From Bursaphelenchus xylophilus (lineage: Eukaryota; Nematoda; Chromadorea; Rhabditida; Aphelenchoididae), in contig CAJFCV020000002.1 of the NCBI GenBank assembly GCA_904066235.2, forward strand, positions 4,898,001-4,962,000: a stretch of 64,000 nt of DNA, given 5' to 3'. A model generated the notes under the pieces. The model searched no databases. It was not told the DNA's origin and saw only the letters and a list, made by a program, of their open reading frames with translations. Shown in pieces: positions 27,138 to 39,219 of the stretch (positions are counted from its first letter, which is position 1; each line of letters begins with the position of its first letter). The position numbers were made by a program, and so were the translations under genes.

Positions 27138-30100
27138 CTATAATTGGAAGCGGAAGAACCGAGGGTGTCTTCGGCCTCGGCGGACTTCCAAACTTTCGGC
27201 CGAACTGGGCGGCCCAACGCAAAGACAGGTCTTCCGGCAGAACAGGAACATCGTGGCTTTGTGGGCCTCACAGAGACCGCCTTTGGCCCATTCCGAGCAC
27301 AGTTCGGTGCCTCGATCGTCCACTTCCGAGGCGCAGTCCATCTCGAATGGCTTCCATTTCCTTTTCATCGAACTGTGACGAGGATGGACGTCAACGCGTG
27401 CTGAAATTTGATGTTAACTGAGCCTAGGGTCTCTAGTATGCTATGATAAGGTCAGTTCCGTCGTCTTGTGTCATAACTTTAGAAATCGTCGCCTTTTTTT
27501 GAACGGGGATCAAGTATAATATATTGACATCTCTCATATTGAGATATTTCGCTTACCAGTTGCTTTCTCGACCTTTGTATCCCTCTGGGCTCCAGTTGGT
27601 ACTCCATCGTATCCAACAGCTTCACTTGCAGCTAAAATATTTTTTATTTTAATCCTACCGTAACCTAGTTTAACATACAAATCACCCGAGTTGGTGGCGA
27701 ATAGACTGGACTTTGATCTGAAACGGGAAACACCGCGCCTATTAGTACTGTTAATTAGGGTTACCATTCACACCATAGCCGGAGGGTTCGAGGACATGGA
27801 CGGGTTCGGTTACTCGGTTAGGATCGTCATAACTCTTGGCTTTAATTAGTAGTGTTAATTCTCCGTTTAGTAGTTATTTTTACCTCCTGTTTGACCATCG
27901 ACGGGCTTCTTGAAACCTTGCGAGATCTTCCATCGTTTGGGAGAGGCGGTTGTGGCTGGACTAGGCTCGGCTGGAGCAGCTGAACTAGTGGATTCCAAGG
28001 CTGGAGCGGGCTCGGGATGAGAGCCAAAGCTAGCGTGAGATTCAGCAACGCTTTCCGGCTGGTTGGACTGGTATCCTGATTCGGCTTGGCCTGTTCCTGA
28101 TCCTGCTGGAGTAGCCGAATGAGAGTTAGCAGCAGGACTAGCAGGCTGGGAATTCGATGACCCAGCATTACTTTGTTCATAGCCATTTGAAGCTGCTGGA
28201 GTGACTGAAGGGGCTTCGGTTGTTGGAGCCGGCGCTTCAGAAGGCTTAGAATCATTGTCATAGCTGCTGGTTGGGTTCTCCTTTTCCTCAGTTGGTGTTG
28301 AAGGCTCTCCAATTACTGCAGGGGCCACAGAGGCCGGACTCGAGACAGCTGGGACATCATACCCTGGAGCTGAAGTCGTTGAAGACTTTGGATTCAGACC
28401 AGGGGCGGCTCCAGCGTCCTCTTCTTTGGTTGTGCCTGAACTGGAATCACTGCTGACTGATTCGGTACTTGGGTTGGAGGATTCGGTGGTTTCAGAGGAC
28501 CCCGAAGCCGCTGTAGTCTCAGCTGATGCTGCGGATAATGTTGATGTCTCTGGAGCTTCTGTTATCTCAGCTGGTTCAGAAGTGGTTGTTGGCTCGGCAG
28601 CTGGACTAGTCTCGGCTGGAGCTGGACTAGATGACGGGGCAGAGTCGTACCCGCCTTCTGGAGTCTTTGTAGCCTCAGCCGAAGCTTGAGTAACCTCAGC
28701 GTTAGGGGCTTCGCTTGGCTCAATTGTAGTTACCGTAGTCTCCGCGGTAGTTTCAGCCTCCGTCGATGGTGCCGAACTGGTCTCAGTGGCAGGACTAGCA
28801 GTGCTGGCAGGGGCATCATCTCCGTAAGGGGCTGGGCTGGGCGTAGAGAAGCCTGGAGCCGCTGGTTCGGCAGCTGGAGGAAGAGTATTAACTTCACTGG
28901 AAGAAGCTTCTGGAGTTCCTTGAGGTGGGGCTGGGCTGGATCCAAAGTCATATTCAGCTGCAGCAGAAGGGCTACCAGTTGTTTCCTGAGTTGGTTCAGG
29001 ACCAGTTGGGGTTGTGGGGGATTCGGAGTTCTCCGGAGCCGCCGGTGTACCTTCTGGAGCGGCTGATGACACGGGACTACCTGTAGTCTCGACTGGAGTA
29101 GTCTCAGAGGCTGCTATTGTCGCAGGAACAGGCGAATCATAACCTCCATTTCCAGCGGAAGCCTGGTTTTCGGCCGCTGGTTTAGGGTTACTTTCGGAAA
29201 CATTACTTGCAGCTGCTGTTTCAGTGGTGCTAACAATGTTTAAGGCATCTTGCACAGTTTCGGCCTCCGCTGACTTGCTGCTTGGTTGTTCTGCGCTCAA
29301 TTTGAACTCTTCTGGGTTTTCTGTTTCGGCCGTTTGATTTGCCGCGGCCGTTGTAGTCTCCTCGGACTTTGGATTCACTTCTGGAGTGGCTACAGCCAGA
29401 GATTTGGGCTCAGGTGTGGTGTTTTCCTCAGGTTTGGGAGTCGGGGGAGGAGTAGTGGCCGTTTTTCTGGTCGATTCTTCAGTACCGCCCGCAGTCGATT
29501 TCTCCAATTCCGAGGTAGTAGTGGTGGCTGGAGCAGCAGTATTCGTGGTTGTATCCACACCCTGCGCTTGCACATCGTATCCAGAGTTGTGTTCTGAGGA
29601 AACTGAAGCGCCTCCGGCATTGCTAGTAGCTCCAGTAATAGCAGCACTACCGGCCGTCGTTTCTTGCGTACTCTCTACGGTCGTAATGTCCATTCCATGG
29701 ATTCCAGTGGAGAAAAGACCTTGATCTTCGGCGTCATGCTTCTTTTCGGTTGTCGACGATGCCTCAGGGCCATAGCCTGGGGCAGAATCCGCCGAAGCTT
29801 GGGTTACAGATTCCTTGGATTCTTCGCTGGAATCAACGACTTTGGGGGATTTCGGCGATGGAGGAACCGATCCTACGGAAGAAGGAAGCGGCCGTTCAAC
29901 AGGAACTTCACCATAGACATCTAAAATACAAAAAAATTACAAATATTTAAAGAAATTTCTTAGAATAATTTAAATAAAAACGTTATAAAATAAGAAAAAA
30001 GTTTACCTGTTGGATTCAGCCCTCCTAGTTTTTGTTCTTCAGCTTTTTCGGCGTGAACTTCACCTTCAACTCGAAGTAGGGGACCTGAAAAATAACGGAC

Positions 30101-30482
30101 TATTAAAGTATTCAAATAGAGTTTCAAGGTGCAAAATAAGGGGGTAAAATAAAGGATATTTTATGGAGTAATGGCCGAACAATCAACCGGCCAAGCTTAT
30201 AAAAAGATTTTTGATTTGAGACATTTTTTATATTATTCATAAAGTCATCACGGATAATGTCGAAAAGTTAAAACATTGAAAAAAGTGGATGTAAAAGTTG
30301 GCGCATTGGGTAAAATACGACGTGATTAAAATGAGATTGATTGTACATTTAGTAAGTAACAATGGGATCATAATACTGAACCTACCATAAGTAGTAGCCT
30401 TTCCGGCCGCCGCCCCATTTGCATCGTATTGTGCTTGAACCGAACTGATGATTAAAATCCAAATGACCACTCTGGAATCCAT
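27138..30482 (-). CDS. secreted mucin-like protein with C-terminal ShKT domain, about 887 aa
   Basis: Exons: 30482..30386, 30084..30007, 29920..27884, 27839..27765, 27717..27679, 27631..27557, 27400..27138, every junction phase 1, total 2664 nt. A signal peptide (VVIWILIISSVQA, residues about 5-17) is followed by about 700 residues dominated by Ser, Thr, Pro, Ala and Glu with recurrent GYD and SAP motifs, as in heavily O-glycosylated mucins. The last exon encodes a ShKT six-cysteine domain (C823, C835, C844, C855, C859, C861) with the typical spacing and the TC-x-C ending. Mucin plus ShKT is a known design of nematode surface-coat and secreted mucins such as the Toxocara MUC proteins. The likely site is the cuticle surface, gut or excretory secretions, which is inference. 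The exon-4 acceptor (ATTAAAG) is weak. Uniform phase-1 introns fit modular shuffling. Confidence 0.88.
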
Positions 30483-33400
30483 TGCCAGAGAGGCTGTTCT
30501 GAAAATCCCAAGCGATGAATGACACGAACCCCTCGGGCTATGGCTCGCTTTTGTAAGGTAGGCTTAATTGCCCTCGTTCCAGATGCGAAGCGATGATAAA
30601 AGCCTGAACAACATCCGCATACCTCCGCCCTCCCCCCTTCCTTACACTCCCACTGATCCTATCTTGCGGTTAGACAAACAAAGAGACGTATCCGCATATT
30701 CTTTTAGAGGACAAAGACCGAAAAAGTGAGAGTCCGCCGACTGATGCTATCAATAAACGACGAAAAAACTGTAGATTCCGACTGGAAACAAGGCGAGGGA
30801 TCTTCGCCGCCGAATTCACAGTTTATTAGACATGAGAGGGCAGTTATGGTGAACGAGTTCGGAAACAGTAAAACAGTAATAAACTGCCCCCGCGGATCCA
30901 CAATGGGAACGAAAAAAGAAGGAATATCTATTACCTCGAAATTTACAAGAAAACGGGATCGCAAAGAGGAGAACAACGGGTACATAAAGTACGGGTCGTT
31001 TAACGGCTTTCACTAATCTTTAGACATTAGTCGAAGAAGTTATTCAAATTGTGAAATTTTCGAAATCTCATAAAATCATCTTTTTTGAATAAATTCCAAA
31101 AAAATCGTCATCACGACGCTACTAGTGGTTGAAAAGCATAAAAAACGTTATTTTAAATATGAAAATAAGGAAAACCTTCAACCATCGAAAATTACTTTTA
31201 AAAACATTGTAAACCGAGTACTACTGTTTAAAAAAGTTTGTAAACAAAGTGAATAATCAATAACAAGCTCATTTCGTATTTTTAATTATGAGCAATTGGA
31301 GAGTCCGTTTTAGGACAGCGCGCGCACAAAAGATGCGCTTATTCAAACAGATCGCTGTTACGCGATTACTGTTCCCTACTTTTACTACCTTCACTCTGGG
31401 CAAAAGCACATTCAACCTGACGGAATATGGGTTCAGACGGCCGTATGTAGGCTAACAACAAAAGACAGAGTTTGCGATGTGTAGCAAGCACTAAATCAGA
31501 GGGGTTCTTAATTAATTCAGGGACAAATTATATTATCCATGCTGACTTTTTGGATAAAATAGCGACTTTTTTGGTGATTTCAGGTATTAAAAAGGGGGCG
31601 TAGATGGCTTGACCTTACTTGTGCTTTAATTTCATAGTAGCTAGTTTGCGCAATGTACTTGAGTAAACAAAGTTTGCGGAGTAACCAAAAATCACGTCGT
31701 TTTTTCGAAATTCTTACCAAACACGCTGAAAATATTTGCTAATTTGAGCTTAAATGTGATTAATATTCTAGTTAGATCAGAACTTGATCATGAATTAGCA
31801 ATTTCTTCAACTTTTCCGAAACGATAACAAAAAGTAAAGTAAAATCTAAAATATCTAGTGTAATATAAAACATTGATCAAACAAGGTTGGCAAATACTGT
31901 TTACTGAACAGTAGACACCACTACTAGTATACTTAAATCAAAACTGGTCAAACACCACCACATTGGTTATGATATTAAAGGATTTTTACCTAGTGTAATA
32001 TCCGAAATTTTTATTACAATATAAACAGACCTTTAAGCAAGGACAGGAGCAGATAAAATCAAGTAAATGCAACACAAGAAGTCCGTCTAGACTACATTCC
32101 CCCTCTGACTATTAAATTCTATCGCAATATCGCCTGAGGAAAAGGGACAGCAACTTGCTACTTTTTACAAACTAAACTAGCTAAAGTTTGATCCCACTAC
32201 CCTTTAACTACCTTAATGATCTTAACGCTTCCTCACACGCCCTCAGGAAACATCACTGTGAGTAAAAGTGAAGGCCTTTCCTTCCGCTTTTGTTCATCGC
32301 CTAATTGGCACCACTTTTGCTGGGGTTGCGCAAGCGGAAAAAGGCGGGCCTGTTAAAGCCGGATCTCCACCCGATGACTCTTGTAATTGCCTTGCAAGCA
32401 ACTTTAACTATGCAATGCAGACAACGAAACAAGCGGCAGGTCAGTAATTACCTGCAAATTTTCTGTTTGAAACTGCTACCTTTGCAGCGCGCTCTTCAAG
32501 AGTTTTTTCGAAAAAAGACGCCGGTTTCTGGAGGGTACCCTCTAATGAAACGTTTAGTGGTCCCTCAAGCGATTGTTCAGGAAGTGAAAGATACAATTAG
32601 AGTCTCGACAAACATAACTATTATCATACGAGGAAGGAAAGGCCCCTCATTTTAGTCATCATTATTGCAAAAAATCCCATAAAACTTTCAGGGTGACAAC
32701 TACAGAAAATTGCAGTATGAAGTGGGCTGATTTTGTGGAAACCGGCCTACGGGAATATGTATCAAAAACCTTGGATGAGTTTTGGCATGCGTGACGGTCA
32801 GAGAAAAAACATTTCCCTTACATCCGCTTGAATTTGGCCCTAAAAATCTGCTATTTTTGAAAAACGAGAGACTAAATTGTCAGATTGAAAATAGCAAAAG
32901 AAACATAATTTTTTTGGCGGCTATCGACCTCGATTTTTCAAATAAATTTTTAAAAAATTAATGTTTCGTGCAAAATTTTGATTATTTTGTCGTAGGTGTC
33001 ACCACAACCCAGACATCGAACATGGGATTTCTTTTGAGATGATTTCTGGCTCAAAATGATGACTTTTACTTGACAATTACAATAAATCCGACCTCAAAAA
33101 TTTGAAACGTTCAAAATTTAGACTACCGTTAAAAGTAGACCTCTTGGTATGCAGTTCTTTGGAGCTACTTTTACTTTCTAATAGAACCAGTAACTTTCTC
33201 AAAAACTAAATATTTATCTAGAGTAATGACTCCACAAAACATGATGAAGATGACTTCCCCTTCTTGTAATCCAAATGATCCCCGCAGGCAAGTAATTAGT
33301 AATTACAGTAACCCCAGAGAAGCCCGGTCTTCCGAGTGATGTCATTATTACTCAGATGGAATGAATCATTTATACGCGGATTCACACTGAAAACAGAGGA

Positions 33401-33699
33401 AGAGAGCGTCTAATTAGACATAATGACCTCCAAAGGAGAGGAATTCCAGTGAAAGTTATGAGGAATGGCTTCTGATTCTACTTATTTTTTAATGAAAAGC
33501 AAATTTTGAATGGATTCGAAGAAGAGGAAGAGAAGTGTGTCGAGAAATGAGGAGTTCAGTAGATGATGTTGATTCTTTAAATTAAAATTGATACTGGTTT
33601 CGGAGGAAATTTTGAGATGGTGAGACTGTTATGTCATCTTTACGGAGTTGGAATTATGTGGAAAATCAAAAAAATAAAAAAGATTACTTTATCAAACTC

Positions 33700-33860
33700 G
33701 AACACACGACAGACAACTTGTCTCCGGCTTTGAATCCTCATTTTCGACAGGATCTCGCCAAAAATGTTTGATGAATGTATTCCTTGGCTGTTCCCGCAAG
33801 GTAAGAACACATTTGAGAGAAATCTGACCATTGTACTTCAAGAATTTTGCTTTCACAGAC
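33700..33860 (-). repeat. degenerate copy of the dispersed repeat
   Basis: CTCATTTTCGACAGGATCTC, GCCAAAAATGTTTGATGAAT and CCTTGGCTGTTCCCGCAAGG follow the order of the family core (a CTTCATTTTCC block, CTCGCCAAAAATTT, TTGAATATCTCGGCTGTCC). Confidence 0.45.
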
Positions 33861-34624
33861 CCAGATCTAGAGCAATATTTCTTGCCAAAGAGATCGTTGA
33901 ATATCTCAACCGGCACTGCAAAACGAAAGCCAAAATATTTAAAGATTAATAAGTGCCCTAGATAAATCATGTGGGACACATTTTGGGGACAAACCAGACG
34001 ATCGTATCTCGAGAAAATTACCATTCTTTACGATGATTTTTTTCAAATGTTTGATAATGGTCAAGTTGAAATTTCTTTTTGATTTATGTCTGTAAAGTAT
34101 AATATTACTGAGTGAAATGTTATACTGTCTTGTTGTCCATCAATCCTGACTTCTAAAGAACCTCCGAAAAACCTCGTTCATTCTAAAAAAGTTGTTTTTA
34201 ATAAAAGTCTCGGGGAATCCGTGAAAATTAGCACATCATTGATATTATCGCCGCAAAACAAACGAAACAATCCGTTATTAATTGTTGAATACATCCGCTT
34301 TGCTTAGTGTTCACAGATCTTTAGATCTCATCCTTTGTTACCTTATTTTAGACGGATTCCGTCAAAAAAAAGAGAAAAAAGAATCTTATTAGCCAAATTG
34401 CAACGTGATTTATAGGCTCAAGTAAATTCCTGATCTTTAAAGAGTAGTCGGAAAGTGTTGAAAATTGATCATCAGACTTGACTACAATCAAATCGACGTT
34501 TTGAAATAATTTTAGGAAATATTTACGGTGAAGTGACATAATAGAGAGAGTTGAAATATCTCCTTTATAGAGGAAAGAAACAAGATTTGAAGAATCTCCG
34601 AGCATCACTTCTCGAGTAATTCAG

Positions 34625-34720
34625 AATTCGACAACAAAGTAGACGGTCTGGCCAAAAATTTTTGTTGAAGATCCTCAGCCGTTTCTGTGAAGCCTGAGAT
34701 AAAATTTTCAGAGGTTCAAA
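34625..34720 (+). repeat. degenerate copy of the dispersed repeat
   Basis: The stretch contains GACGGTCTGGCCAAAAATTT and TTGTTGAAGATCCTCAGCCG followed by a TGTGAAGCCTGAGATAAAATTT block, in the order of the family consensus. Confidence 0.45.
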
Positions 34721-36203
34721 TACGTATGCTCCATTTAGAATATAGTATGTAAGCCAATTTTAAAAATGTTTTGAACATAACTTTTGCGAACACTTCTCTT
34801 CCAAAGTTCCAGTTATAAAGTAATGTTTTGGAAGTTTTATTTTGGTGATCTTCCCCTTGTTTTCACTGTCTACGTGACTTCTGGCAAAGAAAACAACCGT
34901 GAATTTCACGCTTGAGTTGAAAAGATGGATTGTTTATGTTCCCAAGGCCCATAAAAACAGTCATTGTAATTTTAACGGTGGCGAAGATTTTTTTGGAAAT
35001 ACACAGGAACTAAAAAGTAAGTGCGATTCGGAACCAAAAATTGATAAGAATTCCTCTGATAAGAGAAAGTGGCCAGTGACAGTGTGACGGTTCGGGAAAC
35101 TGTTAAAAAGTAGAAGGGACATTACTTTTTAGGTATTAAATATAAAATACATAAGAAAAATCAACAAGAATGTACACAAGACGAGGAAATTGCAGTAGTA
35201 AAAATCGTTCGTCATCTTGGCCTTCCGAATTAGGCCCATAATTATAAAAAGTTTTCGTGGCAGGACGAAGAAAATAAGTTTTCGTCGAAAAAGCGAAAAA
35301 GAAGAATTCTGAATTCGTCGAAATTGTTGTTGAAACTTGATGAACGATGACGTTATTGTGTATTTTTTTCAATTTACCGCTGTGTATTTTGTATATATTC
35401 CGTATCTAATAAAAATTTTATTTTTACCCGGTTTGGTCTAAAGTAATATAATTTTGAATATTTTTGCCGTTTTCTTGCGACTTCGTTCATGTTATTATTT
35501 CTAAAAGTATGGCTGGTTTCCAATATTTGCCTTTTTTGGCTTCATTTTTGATCAAAAATAATATTTTAGGTACGAGCTACCTAAACTTATATACTTTATT
35601 AATTTTTGATGATTTACTGGTGTTGCATTGCTTATTATTATAACTAACAGAGTTTATGTCTAGTATTCTTTATTTCTAACTTTTTAAGGCTTGATTTTGG
35701 ACAAAAATTTTATTTTAGGTATCAAATGTTTAAAATAATATAAAATTTCTATTTTTATCCGTGTTTTGGTCAATTTGACAGACGCCAGACATTTTCCAGT
35801 CAATATTACTGCCTAAGCTAACTTTTCTCATCCCAAACAACGCTTAATGTCATTGATTTCAGCCCTGTTTACACAAATCTCCGCCATCCTCCCTGATCGA
35901 AGCACAAGTCGACAAGCATCGAGACCAAAGTATCGTGTGTCTACGTGACTTTCTGCACATTGGAGTGCATCTTGTCTGTGTGATATATTATATATTGCAA
36001 AAGTCACGTACGCCGAGGACGTAACGAGGTGGGAATCTCTTTCCATCGACGAATTATCAACAAAAAGAGGCGGAGCCGGGCGTGGTTTATAAGTGCCGAG
36101 CAATCTTTCCGATCAAACCCTCAAATAGAGATCGAAAAGCGACGCTCCGTTGGGGGAACGCGATAAAATTGGAAGAGATTTTTGATTTATTCGGACTGGG
36201 AAG

Positions 36204-38041
36204 ATGATCAAGATCAACTCCGTCCTCATTGCCGACGAAATTGAACAGCCCTGCATCGATTCATTGGTCAAAGGAGGTGTGAATGTGGTGAAGAAGACCA
36301 AATTACCCGTCAATGAGCTGATTCGGGAGCTCCAGAAGCACGATGCAGTTGTTGTCCGAAGTGCGACGAAAGTAAGATGATTTTGCCTTGAAGTAGCTCC
36401 TTTTTGTACCGATTTTGCTTTTGCTTATTTTGAATATTTCAATTCATATTCAATCCCCCAAAGATCACTCCATTTCCCCACTAAATTTACGTTATTTTAG
36501 ATCACCAGAGCTGTTTTCGAAGGATGCCCGAACCTAAAGTTGGTGGCCCGGGCTGGAACTGGTGTCGACAACATCGATGTGGACGCCGGAACCGAGAATG
36601 GAACTATTGTTATGAACACTCCTGCCGGAAACTCCCGCAGTGCAGCTGAACTGACCTCAACTTTGATATTATCCATGTCCAGAAATGTCCCTCAAGGAGT
36701 GGCTTCGATGAAAGCCGGAAGATGGGATCGTAAATTGTTTATGGGCACTGAAGTTCACGGGAAAACATTGGCCATCATCGGGTTAGGGAGGATCGGGCAA
36801 ATTGTTGCTGGGCAGATGCAGGCTTTTGGAATGACAACAATCGGCTTCGATCCCATGGTTTCTGCCGAGGTAGGTTGTTTTTGAGTCTTTAAACTGTTTT
36901 GAGATTCGAGATAGATTTGGAAAATGTTTGAGCTTGTCTTGTGATGTTTTATACCTAAAATTTATATTATTTTAGACAGCCGCCAAATCTGGAATTGAAT
37001 GGCTCCCATTGGAAGAGATCTGGAAAAGGGCCGATTACATTACAGTCCACGTCCCACTCATCCCTCAGACCAAGAATTTGATCAACCTTGAAGTGTTGAG
37101 AAAGTGTAGAAAGGGCGTTAAGATCATCAACGTCGCCCGAGGAGGCATTGTGAATGAAGAAGAGATCGTGGAAGCGCTGAATGAAGGCATTTGCGGCGGC
37201 TTTGCTGTGGATGTATACACTGAAGAGCCTCCAACAAATAGAGCACTGATCGACCATCCCAAAGTCAGTTGCCTCCCTCATTTGGGGGCCAGTACAATCG
37301 AGGCGCAAGAAAGAGTGGCAGTGGAGGTTGCGGAGAATATTGTGGCTCTAAATGAAGGCCGAGGACTGTTCGGGGCATTGAATGGACACTGTCTTGGGGC
37401 TGTTCTGGATGAAACCAAGGTTCAAGTTGTGAAAGCCATCACTGATTTGGCTCAAGTTCTCGCTTCTTTGACTTCTACAAAGGCGATTAAAGTGAAATGT
37501 CCGTTATCCGCGAAAGGAGTGGAGCGAGCGATCCCTTCTGCTGTTATCATGGGACTTCTTTGCCAATCTGGAGGACGATTGAACTTTGTGAACGCTGAGA
37601 AGAAGGGGAAAGAGTTGGGTTATGAGGTGAGGAGTGTCATGGATAATGTAGCATAATTCGATCGAAAATTTTTTGTCAAAAATTTTATTTTTGGCATTTA
37701 TTTTATGTTTATGATTTCAGGTATCCACTGAATTCGTTTCTGGCGCCGAATTCCACATCAATGCCGGAGGCCGAACAGTTTCCGGTTATTACTCACCAGC
37801 TGGAACTTTCATATCGGAAATCGATGGACGAAAGGTTCCAAGTCCAGTGCTGGCGATGGGTGTCTTGGCCATCACTTTGGCCACAAATGGCAACAGCCCC
37901 ATCCTTTCGGATCAGCTGAGGACCCGAGTTTCAGTGGAATATGGACTCTTTGGAGGGGGAAGGTTGGCCTTGTTCGAAAAGCTTACTGGTCTCGAATTAG
38001 AGGAGATCTCTCGTGCTTATAATGTTGTACAATTCGCTTAG
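36204..38041 (+). CDS. D-3-phosphoglycerate dehydrogenase, 502 aa
   Basis: Exons 36204-36371, 36501-36869, 36976-37626 and 37721-38041 join in phase 0 throughout. The enzyme oxidises 3-phosphoglycerate to 3-phosphohydroxypyruvate with NAD, the first step of cytosolic serine synthesis. The protein has the D-isomer 2-hydroxyacid dehydrogenase fold: the GAGTGVDNIDV-type substrate loop (ARAGTGVDNID), the NAD-binding GLGRIG (residues 150-155) with an acidic residue downstream (GFDP), and the catalytic triad Arg234 (NVARGG), Glu263 (TEEPP) and His281 (PHLGAST). After the catalytic core comes an allosteric substrate-binding-like region and an ACT-like C-terminus ending in SRAYNVVQFA. Length agrees with animal PHGDH (just over 500 aa). 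Nothing looks damaged. A poly(A) signal AATAAA lies at 38340-38345. The orthologue symbol is not given because I am not certain of the worm name. Confidence 0.96.
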
Positions 38042-39219
38042 ATGTTACTTGTTACTTTACAGTCTAACTGGTTGGTCTTTTATATTACTTTAGCCTTTAT
38101 TTATACTGATGTCTAGAATAAGGTATCAGGTATATTTATAGCCAAAAACTGCTTAAAGTACTGTTAAAACTCTCATTGCTTGAGCTTACAATCTATAATT
38201 TGGATTTTTAAATTTCAATTTACAATACTTTCACAAATTTTTATCACATTTTTGAACTTTTTTTGCAATTTTTTCATTTTTAACATCTTTTTCCCAAATA
38301 TGTCTTATGATTTGCTCACAATACTGTTGTAATGTCCTCAATAAAAGGGTAAATGTTATTAATATCAGTTGTCGGATGCCGATCGCACTTTATTTGTCCA
38401 TTTTAAAGCAATATCGGGGAATGGAAAAACTCGAAATGACCAGTTTTTGGTATCGAAATCGATATGGGTGGAACTGATAAGACAAAAGACACCCACCGGA
38501 ATACCACGATCTTCTCACGGGACTACTCTTTATTATAGTTTTTTCCGACAGACTTCGGGTTCAATCATTTTTTGGGAGCAAAGAATGTCTGCGAACAAAT
38601 TTCAGATCAAAAAAGTTGGGGTTTGTAAAGTAAATGTGGGAAAGGATCTCGAAAAGCAAAACAGGAACTTGACAAGACCTAAAATATGGGAAAAAAACTA
38701 ATTGCATTGTGTCAAAGGATGTGTTATATGATTTTAGATATAAATTTTAACTTTTCGTCAAAAAAAGTGATGATAAAAATAATTTTTGAAAAAATGATAT
38801 CTTCTTGGAATAAAGATCATCCGCATCGCTCTCATGATGTCATAAAAGGAATGTTGAATCGCCCTGAGGCATTCCTCTTAGCTTTCATCAAAAATATTTG
38901 GTCTTCGATTGTTTTATTTTTATCCCCTTTGGTGGGTAAAGTAATACAAAAACTGTCAGAACAATTCTAATAATTTTTATTGGCAGTATTCAAAAACGAA
39001 AAAAAATGAGATCAGATGAAAATTGAAACGTTGAATGGACCTGGCTGGGACACCGTTAAAAAATTTTCTTTTGTCATCATTTTTGGGAGAAGTTTTTGAT
39101 GAATAACATAAAAAAAGGCCTACAAAATCAGGAAAATATCCTCCAGCCACGGCCATTTACTTTCCAAAGAAAGTTTAGAGCATAATTGATAAGATACGAC
39201 CACATCCACCTCCACAATC
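38042..39219. other. intergenic between PGDH and rapsyn 3' ends
   Basis: This holds the PGDH 3'UTR and then AT-rich DNA. An open frame at 38369-38701 (+) has no ATG in its first 90 codons and no splice support. A CCCTGAGG site is at 38862-38869. The rapsyn 3'UTR comes from the other strand. Confidence 0.4.

Larger units (their letters stand above)
30483..36203. other. 5.7 kb intergenic region between divergent genes
   Basis: No gene could be supported here. Open frames up to about 116 codons (for example 32305-32655) lack splice sites, ATG context and coding character. The region holds degenerate dispersed repeats near 33700-33860 and 34625-34720, one CCCTCAGGA site near 32241 and several TGTCTAGTGTAATAT-like sites (about 31853, 31993, 34095, 35435). 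Confidence 0.45.

Noticed and set aside
27842..29724. Long frames on the other strand and in other frames across the mucin exon
   Set aside because: They are shadows of the repetitive Ser/Thr/Pro codons. Only the 608-codon minus frame connects with the spliced model.
33692..34024. 110-codon minus-strand frame with an F-box-like VPVEIFNDLF start
   Set aside because: Its second half overlaps a copy of the dispersed repeat, so the similarity is chance. There is no splice or ATG support.
34348..34608. 86-codon minus-strand frame (MMLGDSS...)
   Set aside because: It starts at the edge of a dispersed-repeat copy and ends in AT-rich DNA with no acceptors. Coding character is weak.
38369..38701. 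110-codon plus-strand frame after PGDH
   Set aside because: It has no ATG in the first 90 codons and no splice sites. It lies beside the PGDH poly(A) signal.
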